Source: Imtechella halotolerans
Lineage (GTDB): Bacteria > Bacteroidota > Bacteroidia > Flavobacteriales > Flavobacteriaceae
Assembly (NCBI RefSeq): GCF_028743515.2
Contig: NZ_CP117969.2
Location: 989,001 to 1,053,000 of the forward strand
DNA: 64,000 nt
Reading direction: 5' to 3'
In this document: positions 33,281 to 43,105 of the stretch, piece by piece
Layout of the letters: every line of letters starts with the position of its first letter
Position numbering within the stretch: the first letter of the stretch is position 1
Program-made: the position numbers and the translations under genes
Notes under the pieces: model-generated
Databases searched by the model: none
Seen by the model: only the letters and a program-made list of their open reading frames with translations
What the model was told of the DNA's origin: nothing

Positions 33281-36193
33281 ATGAATCTGGAAGAAAATCT
33301 AAAAGTGCTGAGTAACAGTATTGAAGGTAATTTATTTTATGATAATCTTCACAAAGCAATTTATGCTACTGACGCCTCTGTGTATAGAGAGCTCCCCTTA
33401 GCTATTGCCTATCCTAAAAATAGTAAAGATATCAAAGCCTTAATCACATTTGCTAAGGCGCATAAAACATCTTTAATCCCACGTACTGCCGGTACATCAT
33501 TAGCAGGTCAATGTGTAGGAAATGGTATAGTTGTAGATGTATCTAAATATTTCAATCGTATTTTACAATTTGATCAAAAAAATAAGACTATAACTGTTGA
33601 ACCTGGGGTAGTTCGAGATGAATTAAATCTTTTCCTCAAACCTTATGGTCTATTTTTTGGACCCAATACCTCCACTTCAAACCGATGCATGATTGGGGGG
33701 ATGGTCGGAAATAATTCTAGTGGCACAACCTCCATTCAATATGGGGTCACTAGAGATAAGGTTCTTGAGATGCAGGTTTTATTAAGTGATGGAAGTGAGG
33801 TTACCTTTGGTGAATTAAGCCAAAAAGAATTTTCACTAAAGTGCAAACAGCAAAATTTAGAAGGGAATATCTATCGTTTCCTACAAAACACCTTGGGTAA
33901 ACAAGAAGTACAAGCAGCCATCCTATCAAACTTTCCCAAACCTCAAATTCATAGAAGAAATACAGGATATGCTATTGATGTCTTATTAGATATGCAACCA
34001 TTTAGTGAAGAGGGCCCTGCATTTAATATGTGTAAACTATTAGCTGGAAGTGAAGGTACATTAGCATTCACCACAGGGATTACCTTACAACTTGATGAAC
34101 TACCACCCGTACATCGTGTGATGGTAGCTGCCCATTTCACCACTGTGTCAGATTGTTGTAATGCTGTAGCTCCTTTAATGAGACATCCACTTTATAGTTG
34201 TGAGATGATGGATAAAGTGATATTGGATTGTACAAAAAGTAACAAAACCTACGCTCCCAATCGAAGTTTTATAGAAGGTGATCCAGAAGCCATCCTCACC
34301 TTGGAATTATGTGCTTCTGATAAGGACTCTCTTGAAGACTTAAAGAATCACTTATTACACACCTTGCATACAGAAACTAAAAGCTATGCCAATCCTATCC
34401 TTTTCGGAGATGGAATTACGAAAGCTGAGGAATTACGAAAAGCGGGTTTAGGTTTGCTAGGCAACATGATTGGTGATAAAAAGGCCGTGGCCTGCATTGA
34501 AGACACTGCCGTAGCCTTGGATGATCTCGCACCCTATATTACTGAGTTCAGCTCTTTGATGGACTCCTATGGACAAAAAGCTGTTTACTACGCTCATGCT
34601 GGAGCTGGTGAACTACATTTAAGGCCAATTCTAAATTTAAAGAAAAAAGAAGACGTCGAATTATTTAGAAAAATCACCACTGATGTTGCTCTCCTAGTTA
34701 AGAAATACAATGGTTCCATGAGTGGAGAACATGGGGATGGAAGAGTAAGAGCAGAATTTATTGAGCTAATGGTAGGAAAGGAAAATTATGAAACTCTTAG
34801 ACAGTTAAAAAATACTTTTGATGCTAACCATCTACTAAATCCGGGTAAAATCATAGATGCGGAACCTATGGATACCTTTCTAAGATATGTTCCTGATGCT
34901 CCCACTAAGGAGATACCAACCATACTAAATTTTTCAGATTCCCAGGGAATTATACGAGCGGCCGAAAAATGTAATGGAAGTGGTGATTGCAGAAAATCAG
35001 CCGTTTTTAACGGGGTTATGTGTCCAAGCTATCAAGCGACAAAAAATGAAAAAGATACTACTAGAGCCAGAGCCAATGCACTAAGAGAATTTCTTACCAA
35101 TTCGGATAAAGAAAATAAATTTAATCATAAGGAATTAAAGCAAGTTTTTGATTTATGCTTAAGTTGTAAAGCTTGTAGTAGCGAATGTCCAAGTAATGTC
35201 GATGTAGCGAGCTTTAAGGCTGAATTTCTATACCAATATCGTATGGCAAACGGAAGTTCTTTACGTGATAAACTGTTTGCTTACAATTCAAATTTTAACC
35301 GCTTTGCAGCGAAATTTCCATGGCTAGTCAATGGGGTTTTTAAAAATAAAATACTTAGTAGTATATTAAAAAAAGGGGCCGGAATTCATCCATTACGATC
35401 CTTACCCTTAATTTCAACTACTAAATTAAAACACTATGCGAAAAGTGCTAATAACAAAAGCAGTACCGAAAATAAAGTAATTCTTTTTATAGATGAGTTT
35501 AGTTCCTGGCTTGAGGCTGAAATTGCGAAAGATTGTATTGATGTTTTACAAAGGTTAGGCTATTCAGTTCAGTTATATTTCGGTGAGAGTGGAAGAACAC
35601 TTATCTCAAAAGGGTATCTTAAAGAAGCTAAGGTTATTGCCAATACACATATCAAAGATTTAGCTCCATTAGTTTCTCAAGATGTGCCCCTTATAGGAAT
35701 TGAACCATCCGCCATTCTTACCTTTAAAGATGAATACCTACGATTGTGCGACGATTTAGAAACTGCTCATAAAATAGCATCGGCAACTTATATGATTGAA
35801 GAATTTCTAGCATTAGAAATCAGCAAAGGGACCATTACTTCGGCACAATTTACTACCAAACCACAAAAAATTAAATTTCACGGACACTGTCATCAAAAAG
35901 CCTTGTCGCATCAAAAGTACTCATTCGATGTATTAAACATTCCAAAGAATTACTCGGTTACTATTCTTAATACGGGTTGCTGTGGTATGGCTGGGAGTTT
36001 TGGCTATGAGAAGGAGCATTATCAAATAAGCATGCAAATAGGGGAGTTAAAACTCTTCCCTGCAGTAAGATCAGCTTCCTCAGATGTTATTATAGCTGCC
36101 AATGGAACCAGTTGTAGGCATCAAATATTAGACGGAACAAAACGAATTTCCAAACATCCAATAACCATTTTAAAAGAAGCATTATTGGTATAG
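33281..36193 (+). CDS. FAD and Fe-S D-lactate/glycolate dehydrogenase-type fusion
   Basis: 970 residues. FAD-binding PCMH domain about 30-230 (RTAGTSLAGQCVGNGIVVDVS, GGMVGNNSSG), GlcD-type C-terminal domain to about 540 with MSGEHGDGR, a ferredoxin-like pair CNGSGDCRKS and CLSCKACSSECP around 560-640, and a GlcF/CCG part with GHCHQKAL and NTGCCGMAGSFG at the end. It should oxidise a D-2-hydroxyacid such as D-lactate or glycolate and pass electrons to quinone at the membrane. No signal peptide, so cytoplasmic side. The fused D+F layout is known in several bacteria. Confidence 0.92.
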   Translation: MNLEENLKVLSNSIEGNLFYDNLHKAIYATDASVYRELPLAIAYPKNSKDIKALITFAKAHKTSLIPRTAGTSLAGQCVGNGIVVDVSKYFNRILQFDQKNKTITVEPGVVRDELNLFLKPYGLFFGPNTSTSNRCMIGGMVGNNSSGTTSIQYGVTRDKVLEMQVLLSDGSEVTFGELSQKEFSLKCKQQNLEGNIYRFLQNTLGKQEVQAAILSNFPKPQIHRRNTGYAIDVLLDMQPFSEEGPAFNMCKLLAGSEGTLAFTTGITLQLDELPPVHRVMVAAHFTTVSDCCNAVAPLMRHPLYSCEMMDKVILDCTKSNKTYAPNRSFIEGDPEAILTLELCASDKDSLEDLKNHLLHTLHTETKSYANPILFGDGITKAEELRKAGLGLLGNMIGDKKAVACIEDTAVALDDLAPYITEFSSLMDSYGQKAVYYAHAGAGELHLRPILNLKKKEDVELFRKITTDVALLVKKYNGSMSGEHGDGRVRAEFIELMVGKENYETLRQLKNTFDANHLLNPGKIIDAEPMDTFLRYVPDAPTKEIPTILNFSDSQGIIRAAEKCNGSGDCRKSAVFNGVMCPSYQATKNEKDTTRARANALREFLTNSDKENKFNHKELKQVFDLCLSCKACSSECPSNVDVASFKAEFLYQYRMANGSSLRDKLFAYNSNFNRFAAKFPWLVNGVFKNKILSSILKKGAGIHPLRSLPLISTTKLKHYAKSANNKSSTENKVILFIDEFSSWLEAEIAKDCIDVLQRLGYSVQLYFGESGRTLISKGYLKEAKVIANTHIKDLAPLVSQDVPLIGIEPSAILTFKDEYLRLCDDLETAHKIASATYMIEEFLALEISKGTITSAQFTTKPQKIKFHGHCHQKALSHQKYSFDVLNIPKNYSVTILNTGCCGMAGSFGYEKEHYQISMQIGELKLFPAVRSASSDVIIAANGTSCRHQILDGTKRISKHPITILKEALLV

Positions 36194-37030
36194 CTATATA
36201 GATCTGGTACCAGTTATGGTAATAGCGGCTAACAAGTCTTTGTAGTTCATTGATTTAAGTTCTTCATCAACTACAAATGGGATTAGTTTATCTTGTTGAT
36301 AATGGTACAGCTTCCATTTTTTATTGTGATACTCCAATGCGGTTAGATTTTCTACCCAATCACCAGAGTTAAGATAAAGACAGGTTCCATGGCGGTTCAC
36401 TTTTCGGAGTAATTGTGGTTGATGAATATGTCCACATATTACATATTTATACCCATTTTCAATCGCCAAATCAGAAGCTGCTTTTTCAAAATCATTAATG
36501 AATTTTACTGCCTTTTTTACGCTCTTTTTAATTTTATGGGAAAGAGAATATTTTTCTCTTCCGGTCGCTGTAAGTACTCTATTAATCATTCTGTTAAAGT
36601 AGATTAAAAGGTCGTAGCCCCAGCCGCCTAACTTAGCAATCCACTTCGCATGCTGAATGGAAGCATCAAATACATCTCCATGAAAAAACCATGCTTTTTT
36701 ACCATCTAGATTCAAAATAAGCTTATCTACTATGGCAATATTGCCCATTCGTACCTCGCTAAATTTACGGAGCATTTCATCATGATTTCCAGTGATATAA
36801 ACAATTTCAGTACCTTTAGTAGAAAGGTCTATGATCTTTTTAATTACTTTTAGATGTGATTTTGGAAAATATCGTTTTCTGAATTGCCAAATATCTATAA
36901 TGTCACCATTAAGAATTAATTTTTCAGGTTGAATGCTATTAAGGTAAGATAGTAATTCTTGCGCATGGCAACCATAGGTACCTAAATGTACATCTGAAAT
37001 TACAGCGATATCTACTTTACGTTTCTTCAA
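36194..37030 (-). CDS. UDP-2,3-diacylglucosamine hydrolase-like metallophosphoesterase
   Basis: 278 residues from a TTG at 37030. The calcineurin-type metal motifs are ISDVHLG (Asp13, His15), NGDIID (Asp43), GNHDE and GHIH. LpxH-type enzymes remove UMP from UDP-diacylglucosamine in lipid A synthesis; this 280-residue form is the LpxH2-like kind common in Bacteroidota. No ATG is in frame before the motif; an upstream TTG at 37084 would add 18 hydrophobic residues, while the TTG at 37030 yields MKKRKVDIAVISD, where homologues start. Ends one base from the preceding gene's stop (convergent). Confidence 0.87.
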   Translation of the reverse strand: MKKRKVDIAVISDVHLGTYGCHAQELLSYLNSIQPEKLILNGDIIDIWQFRKRYFPKSHLKVIKKIIDLSTKGTEIVYITGNHDEMLRKFSEVRMGNIAIVDKLILNLDGKKAWFFHGDVFDASIQHAKWIAKLGGWGYDLLIYFNRMINRVLTATGREKYSLSHKIKKSVKKAVKFINDFEKAASDLAIENGYKYVICGHIHQPQLLRKVNRHGTCLYLNSGDWVENLTALEYHNKKWKLYHYQQDKLIPFVVDEELKSMNYKDLLAAITITGTRSI

Positions 37031-37244
37031 TGAAATTTTAAAGCAAATAAAAGGTAGTAATGTTATTAGGATATTAAGGCTCAATTATTTGTATTTAATG
37101 ATTGTATTAAATAATTGTAAAGGAGACCTACTTATTTTTAATTCACAACTACTTCAAAATGTGATTTATTAGTAATTCATTAGCATATACAACGGCGAAT
37201 CCTTATTTTCGCCTTGAGTTTTCAATTATTAATACCCTGAATGT

Positions 37245-38306
37245 ATGGCAGGAAATTCCTTTGGAACCCTATTTAAATTAAGTACTTTTGGAGAATCCCA
37301 TGGAGAAGCACTTGGTGGCGTTATTGATGGATGCCCCGCAGGAATCTCAATAGATTTAAATGCGATTCAGTTTGAAATGGATCGCAGAAAGCCTGGACAA
37401 TCGGCAATTGTTACCCAGCGTAAAGAACCGGATGAAGTACGTTTTCTTTCTGGTATATTCGAAGGAAAAACAACAGGTGTTCCGATAGGGTTTATAATTG
37501 AAAATACCAATCAAAAATCTCACGACTATTCCCATATTAAAGACAGCTACCGTCCCAGTCATGCTGATTATGTGTATGAAAAGAAGTATGGACATCGCGA
37601 TTATCGAGGTGGCGGACGAAGTTCTGCAAGAGAGACCGCAAGTAGAGTAGTAGCTGGTGCTATTGCAAAACAATTCCTAAAAGATATAAGTTTTCAAGCC
37701 TATGTTTCAGCGGTAGGTCCAATTGAAGTAAAGACGCCTTACCAAGATCTTGATTTTTCTGAGATAGAGAAAAATGCTGTTCGTTGTCCAGATCCGAAAA
37801 AAGCAGCCGAAATGGAAGCGTATATCAAAGACATTCGCAAGGAAGGGGACACTGTTGGTGGAGTAGTAACTTGCGTAATTCAAAATGTACCGATTGGGCT
37901 AGGGGAGCCTGCATTTGATAAACTTCACGCTGAATTAGGCAAAGCTATGCTTTCTATTAATGCTGTAAAAGGTTTTGAATATGGCAGTGGATTTGCAGGA
38001 GCTCGCATGAAAGGTAGTCAGCATAATGATTTATACAATCCGGATGGAAGTACACAAACAAATCATTCTGGAGGTATTCAAGGCGGTATAAGTAATGGAA
38101 TGGATATTTATTTTACCGTTGCATTTAAGCCGGTTGCTACCATAATGCAATCACAACCTACGATCGATAAAGATGGAAATATAGTAGAAATGCATGGGAA
38201 AGGAAGACATGATCCATGTGTAGTTCCAAGAGCGGTACCTATAGTAGAGGCTATGGCAGCCCTCGTAATTGCTGATTATCTCCTAATTCAAAAAGCGTAT
38301 AAATAA
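37245..38306 (+). CDS. aroC: Chorismate synthase
   Basis: 353 residues, full length. Opens with [20 protein letters not shown]. Signatures [19 protein letters not shown] and the later [18 protein letters not shown] are present. It makes chorismate from EPSP with reduced FMN. ATG at 37245 is the family start. It is followed 27 bases later by the symporter gene and probably shares a transcript with it. Confidence 0.97.
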   Translation: MAGNSFGTLFKLSTFGESHGEALGGVIDGCPAGISIDLNAIQFEMDRRKPGQSAIVTQRKEPDEVRFLSGIFEGKTTGVPIGFIIENTNQKSHDYSHIKDSYRPSHADYVYEKKYGHRDYRGGGRSSARETASRVVAGAIAKQFLKDISFQAYVSAVGPIEVKTPYQDLDFSEIEKNAVRCPDPKKAAEMEAYIKDIRKEGDTVGGVVTCVIQNVPIGLGEPAFDKLHAELGKAMLSINAVKGFEYGSGFAGARMKGSQHNDLYNPDGSTQTNHSGGIQGGISNGMDIYFTVAFKPVATIMQSQPTIDKDGNIVEMHGKGRHDPCVVPRAVPIVEAMAALVIADYLLIQKAYK

Positions 38307-38333
38307 CACCAACTTAAAAAACCAACACACCCA

Positions 38334-39614
38334 ATGAAAAAACTAGCATTGCACTGGCAAATACTTCTCGGAATGGCTCTCGGGGTAGTGTTTGCACTTA
38401 TTATGTCTCAATTTGATTTTGGGAAGCAATTTGTTTCTGATTGGATTAAGCCTTTTGGAAACATCTTTATAAATGCACTTAAACTAATTGCTGTACCTCT
38501 AATTTTAGCTTCTTTAATAAAAGGAGTGTCTGATTTAAAAGACATCTCCAAGTTGTCTCAAATGGGAGGACGTACGATAGGAATTTATTTAATAACCACC
38601 GTCATTGCAGTATCTATTGGATTGGCTGTAGTAAACATTGTTCAACCGGGAAAGACCATTTCAGAGCAAACACGTAATGAGCTAATGGAGAATTATAAGG
38701 GTGATGCCGATTCCCGAATTTCTCAAGCAGAAAAGCAACGTGAGGCTGGTCCATTACAAGCCTTAGAAGATCTGGTTCCAAGTAACATTTTTAAAGCAGC
38801 TAGTGACAATGGGAATATGTTACAAGTGATCTTTTTTGCCATATTCTTTGGAATTGGACTTATTTTGATTCCTGAGGCACAGTCACAACCTGTAAAGGCC
38901 TTTTTTGATGGGTTTAATGAAGTCATACTTAAGCTAATTGACCTAATAATGCTAGCAGCTCCTTATGGTGTTTTTGCTTTATTGGCGGCCTTGGTGGTAG
39001 AGGCACCTAGTGCTGATTTGTTTAAAGCCTTGGGAATGTATGCCATTAGTGTTCTTATTGGATTGGCATTAATGATGGCGGTATACGCAACAATCGTATA
39101 TATTTTTACAAAAAAGACACCAAAATTCTTCTTTAATGGAATTGCTCCTGCTCAATTATTAGGATTTTCAACTAGCTCTAGTGCAGCAACCCTACCAGTT
39201 ACTATGGAACGTGTAGAAGATCATCTAGGAGTAGAAGAAGAGGTGACTAGTTTTGTTCTACCAATCGGTGCAACCATTAACATGGATGGCACCAGTTTAT
39301 ATCAAGCCGTTGCGGCAGTATTTATTGCACAAGCCTTTGGAATGGATCTTAGTTTTGCGGCGCAATTAGGTATTATTGCCACCGCTACTTTAGCATCCAT
39401 CGGTAGTGCGGCAGTTCCTGGCGCTGGTATGGTCATGCTTGTAATTGTTTTGGCACAAGCAGGGATTCCAGAAGCTGGTTTAGCATTAATTTTCGCTGTA
39501 GACAGGCCTTTAGATATGTGTCGTACAACAGTTAATATAACTGGAGATGCCGCTGTTTCAATGGTAGTTGCAAAATCGGTAGGTAAACTTGGAGATCCAA
39601 AAGTAGAGGAGTAG
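38334..39614 (+). CDS. Dicarboxylate/amino acid:cation symporter (DAACS family)
   Basis: 426 residues, about eight membrane helices plus two re-entrant loops. The signatures are GFSTSSSAATLPVTM in the first hairpin and NMDGTSLYQAVAAVFIAQ and DRPLDMCRTTVNITGDA later, as in GltP/GltT. It takes up glutamate, aspartate or C4-dicarboxylates with Na+ or H+; the substrate is not resolved from motifs. Likely cotranscribed with aroC and with the DUF1704 gene 19 bases downstream. Confidence 0.93.
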   Translation: MKKLALHWQILLGMALGVVFALIMSQFDFGKQFVSDWIKPFGNIFINALKLIAVPLILASLIKGVSDLKDISKLSQMGGRTIGIYLITTVIAVSIGLAVVNIVQPGKTISEQTRNELMENYKGDADSRISQAEKQREAGPLQALEDLVPSNIFKAASDNGNMLQVIFFAIFFGIGLILIPEAQSQPVKAFFDGFNEVILKLIDLIMLAAPYGVFALLAALVVEAPSADLFKALGMYAISVLIGLALMMAVYATIVYIFTKKTPKFFFNGIAPAQLLGFSTSSSAATLPVTMERVEDHLGVEEEVTSFVLPIGATINMDGTSLYQAVAAVFIAQAFGMDLSFAAQLGIIATATLASIGSAAVPGAGMVMLVIVLAQAGIPEAGLALIFAVDRPLDMCRTTVNITGDAAVSMVVAKSVGKLGDPKVEE

Positions 39615-39633
39615 ATATTAGGCTATATAAGTT

Positions 39634-40785
39634 GTGAACGTACTGAAAAACACTCACCCTCAGGTGTATGCTGTAGACAAAAGCCTTCATAAATTACTGA
39701 AGGATATTGAATTATTGGCATACTTGAATCCAAATAATATTGAACAAGAGAAGAAAAGGTTTTTTGCTTCTAAATATACCATCGAACCTGTTTTTACGTA
39801 CACAAAACCTAAGTTTGATGCCTATAAATTACAACGAAAACTATTTTCTCACCGATTAAGTCTTATTTCAGATGAAGCTATAAGAGCACTTTATGAAGAA
39901 ATAATTTACTATTACTCGGGTATGGTTCAATGTATTCATACCATTGGGGATGGAGAAAAATTTTATTATAATAGCTTTAAGGTTTTTGGAACACCTACCG
40001 ATAAAGACGTGGACAACGCCAGGTTTATTTTACATTTTAAGGATGTCACTGATCCCGATGCCATAAAAATTCATAATGCGGCCGCCGCACAGGCCTATTT
40101 TGAGAGCTTTTCGGAACATTATAATTTTCCTATAACCATTCTTCAATCTACACGAATTGCTTCTGATGCGATGGTTAAAAATAGTGAAAAGACATTACTG
40201 TTAAAAAAGAATGGCCATTTTAGTAATAATCAACTTAAAATATTAGCCCATCACGAAATTGGTGTACACTTACTGACCTCCTATAATGCAGCTGAACAAC
40301 CTCTTAAAATTTTCTCTAACGGTTTTCCAAGAAACGTAGAGACCCAAGAAGGACTCGCTGTGTTTAGTGAATATATGGCTGGGGCTTTAACATTGAAACG
40401 ACTTAAAACACTAGCTTATAGAGTTCTAGCTGTAGACAGCTTACGTAAAGGATATCGATTTATGGAGACCTTCAAATTACTTCATTTTGATTACCAATTA
40501 AATAAAGATGATGCCTTTACTATTTCCATGCGAGTACACAGAGGCGGAGGGTTTACTAAGGATTATTTATACCTTACAGGTTTGCAAAAAATATTCAATC
40601 ATTACAATGAAGGTAATTCATTAGATACCTTGTTAACCGGAAAGGTCACTCTGCAACATAAGGCAGTAATTGAATCTATGATGACACAGGGTATTGTAGT
40701 ACCTTCACTTCATAAAAACATGGCCTATAAAACCAATAGTAATACCAATACCACCGTAGATTTTATCCTAAAAAACTTACGATAA
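39634..40785 (+). CDS. DUF1704/MATCAP-like metallopeptidase, QEGLA-motif protein
   Basis: 383 residues, GTG start at 39634. An HExxxH site (HEIGVH, 207-212) is followed by QEGLAVFSEYMAG (238-250), the pair that defines the DUF1704 family. Relatives in animals remove C-terminal tyrosine from tubulin; bacterial members are described as flavohemoglobin-expression-modulating proteins. The substrate here is unknown. No signal peptide, so cytoplasmic. Convergent with the DUF4139 gene, one base between the stops. Confidence 0.85.
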   Translation: MNVLKNTHPQVYAVDKSLHKLLKDIELLAYLNPNNIEQEKKRFFASKYTIEPVFTYTKPKFDAYKLQRKLFSHRLSLISDEAIRALYEEIIYYYSGMVQCIHTIGDGEKFYYNSFKVFGTPTDKDVDNARFILHFKDVTDPDAIKIHNAAAAQAYFESFSEHYNFPITILQSTRIASDAMVKNSEKTLLLKKNGHFSNNQLKILAHHEIGVHLLTSYNAAEQPLKIFSNGFPRNVETQEGLAVFSEYMAGALTLKRLKTLAYRVLAVDSLRKGYRFMETFKLLHFDYQLNKDDAFTISMRVHRGGGFTKDYLYLTGLQKIFNHYNEGNSLDTLLTGKVTLQHKAVIESMMTQGIVVPSLHKNMAYKTNSNTNTTVDFILKNLR

Positions 40786-40786
40786 T

Positions 40787-42805
40787 TTATAGATTAACGT
40801 TTCTTCCTTTAGGGTATTTTACGGTATAACTGACTTTCTTGGTAGCTGACTGCTTGGAAGCAAGATGTACCTTCCATGTCACGATTCCTGTTTTTGAATC
40901 ATGATCTCCCTCAGGATATAAAGCGTCTTCAACTTTAATTTCTTTATTTTGAGATATTGGAATACGGTCTAATAGTGTAATTGAGATATCATTATTTTTA
41001 TTATTCTTTAGGGTAATCTCATAGTTTTTATCAAGAATCCGTGTGTTACCAGTAAAATTCTTTCCTTTAAAACTATTAATTTGTTTACGTTCCACAACAA
41101 TAGCAGGATCCGCACCTAAGGATACCACCAAAGCCTCTTCAATAGAATATGGATCTATGAAGGTCTTACCAGAATGACTACCTTCAAAATATATATTTGC
41201 CTCTCCAGGGAGTAAATCATATTGTTCCCAATCCATAACTTTTGCCGTTAAAAAAACACTCCTATTAAGGACAGGAACACTTACGTATTCATAGGTGGCT
41301 TGAATAGTAAAATTATTAATCTCCAGTACCGTAACATCTGTAATTGATGGAATGCTATACTTTTTTAAAATTCTGAATTCTTTATTGGTTAAACTTTCCA
41401 CTGCAAGCATCTTACGTGTGGTGATGACAATAGCACCATTAGAGGCCCTAGTTCCATATAATGAAGTAGCATTGCTACCTTTTAGTGTTTCCAATGACTG
41501 AATTTCTTCTTGATTAAGATGTGAGATATCATCCATTGGAACTCCATCCACTATATAGATAGGTTTTGCTTCAGCCACCATATTTTGCTGTTTGATTTTT
41601 AATCCTGGAGTACTTCCACTAAGGTCTTTAGCATATCCCATAACTACTACTTCCTCTAAGCGTTGAGAATCTTCTTCTAATTTAACATTCATCTGGCTTG
41701 CATAAATAGGAAGCTGGGTAGTTTTAAATCCCAGATAGGAAAAGGATAATTCGCGCCCTTCGCTAATTGATAAACGGTAATTTCCGTCAAAATCAGTGGT
41801 AGTTCCTATACGTGTACCATCGATTAAAACATTAACACCTGGCAGGGGAGCCCCAGACTCATCAACTACTTGTCCACTAACCGAACGTACCATAGGGTTA
41901 TATTTGTAAGAGGTTGTCTGAGTATTTTTTGTGACGGGTCTAGGCGCATTTGGATTTATAAAATCTAGGTAGAGAGGTGTAAGCTCTGGCCTTGTATTAT
42001 TTTCAGTAGGATCAGCGGTAGATAAGGTAATGGCTACCTGATCCCAATCAATACCTGTCTGTTGATAAATATGCGCTTTATAAACAAGAGAAAGTGGAGT
42101 TGTAGTACTGCTAGCTTTCAAATCATACACAGGAAACCATCCAGCTCCCGATACTAAATAATTAAGTTGAAGATTTACCGTTGTTGCAGTAGGAGTATCC
42201 AGTTTAAGCTTTATTTCCCCACGTTGCTCTTTTGTTTGGTTTTGTACTTTATTAAGTTCTTTCCTGAGATCAGAAAGTTTTTCATTTAATTCTCTCGCAT
42301 TTGTATTGAGGTCATACAGCTCGGTATGAATTGCAGCCATTCGTTCACGGTAGTGTTTTGCATAGGCTGAAATAGCCGCGACAGTGATACCCTGTTGATT
42401 GTTATGAATGCTTTTATTTGACTGTAAAAGTATTTGTTCCTCTTCAAGGCTTTTAATAGTACTTCTAACGATGGCAATTTCTCGTTCTGTTTTTTTATAA
42501 ATGGACTCTAACGAAGCAACTTTACCGGTAGCCTCTTTCTTTTCCATATAATTTGTAGAAAAGGTTACTGAAAGTATGGAAGCTGTTTTTAACCCGCTTA
42601 CCTGAATACTATTTTCATTAATAAGGGGAGATAATTCTGTAAAAACTATTTCATTAATACCCGGTTGCAATGTAACTGTAGCCTCACGTGTAATTTGCGC
42701 ACCACTTAGATATACAATCACATTTTTAATAGAAGAAGGGGTTTTACGCTCATTTGAGTAGCCCACTACCGAGAATAAAACAAAAAGGAAGTATATAAAT
42801 CTCAT
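40787..42805 (-). CDS. MuiA-like DUF4139 protein with nested CPD/SusC-plug module
   Basis: 672 residues. Signal peptide about 1-16. N-terminal DUF4140-like part (27-200; YLSGAQITREATVTLQPG) with a coiled coil, then a DUF4139 beta domain starting at about 210 (LNYLVSGAGWFPVYDLKAS). This domain is interrupted at 308-376 by a carboxypeptidase-regulatory-like domain (SGQVVDESGAPLPGVNVL) with the EEVVVMGYA linker (384-392), and at 413-465 by a TonB-receptor plug-like fragment (PIYIVDGVPM, GTRASNGAIVITT). DUF4139 then resumes to the C-terminus. No barrel follows. Probably periplasmic or outer-membrane associated; function unknown. Confidence 0.85.
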   Translation of the reverse strand: MRFIYFLFVLFSVVGYSNERKTPSSIKNVIVYLSGAQITREATVTLQPGINEIVFTELSPLINENSIQVSGLKTASILSVTFSTNYMEKKEATGKVASLESIYKKTEREIAIVRSTIKSLEEEQILLQSNKSIHNNQQGITVAAISAYAKHYRERMAAIHTELYDLNTNARELNEKLSDLRKELNKVQNQTKEQRGEIKLKLDTPTATTVNLQLNYLVSGAGWFPVYDLKASSTTTPLSLVYKAHIYQQTGIDWDQVAITLSTADPTENNTRPELTPLYLDFINPNAPRPVTKNTQTTSYKYNPMVRSVSGQVVDESGAPLPGVNVLIDGTRIGTTTDFDGNYRLSISEGRELSFSYLGFKTTQLPIYASQMNVKLEEDSQRLEEVVVMGYAKDLSGSTPGLKIKQQNMVAEAKPIYIVDGVPMDDISHLNQEEIQSLETLKGSNATSLYGTRASNGAIVITTRKMLAVESLTNKEFRILKKYSIPSITDVTVLEINNFTIQATYEYVSVPVLNRSVFLTAKVMDWEQYDLLPGEANIYFEGSHSGKTFIDPYSIEEALVVSLGADPAIVVERKQINSFKGKNFTGNTRILDKNYEITLKNNKNNDISITLLDRIPISQNKEIKVEDALYPEGDHDSKTGIVTWKVHLASKQSATKKVSYTVKYPKGRNVNL

Positions 42806-42889
42806 ATAACCAGTTTTTATACTTCCTAAATGTAATCTAATTTTTCAAAAATCAGTCGATTTTTTTGTTAATAACCAATGAAGAAAAGT

Positions 42890-43021
42890 TTATTCTTTTT
42901 TAGTACCACTATTCATCATGTTATAAACAACGGCCACTATGATTACGCAAACCACGGCAAAAACACCAATCATAAAGGCGCCATTTTCCCAAGAAACTAA
43001 AGAAATGTTAGATAAAATCAT
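42890..43021 (-). CDS. 43-residue single-helix membrane miniprotein
   Basis: A short frame with ATG at 43021. It encodes a polar N-terminus MILSNISLVSWENGAF, one strong membrane helix (about 17-35, MIGVFAVVCVIIVAVVYN) and a basic/acidic tail ending TKKE. The stop-to-next-start distances allow an independent gene. Amino-acid composition fits a real small membrane protein; no family name is known to me. Only sequence-level support. Confidence 0.55.
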   Translation of the reverse strand: MILSNISLVSWENGAFMIGVFAVVCVIIVAVVYNMMNSGTKKE

Positions 43022-43105
43022 ATGTATTATTTTGGTAGTTAGTGATTTTTAAAAATACTATTCTTTTACTATTTATCCATATGATTTTTATCATACGTGA
43101 AAGAA

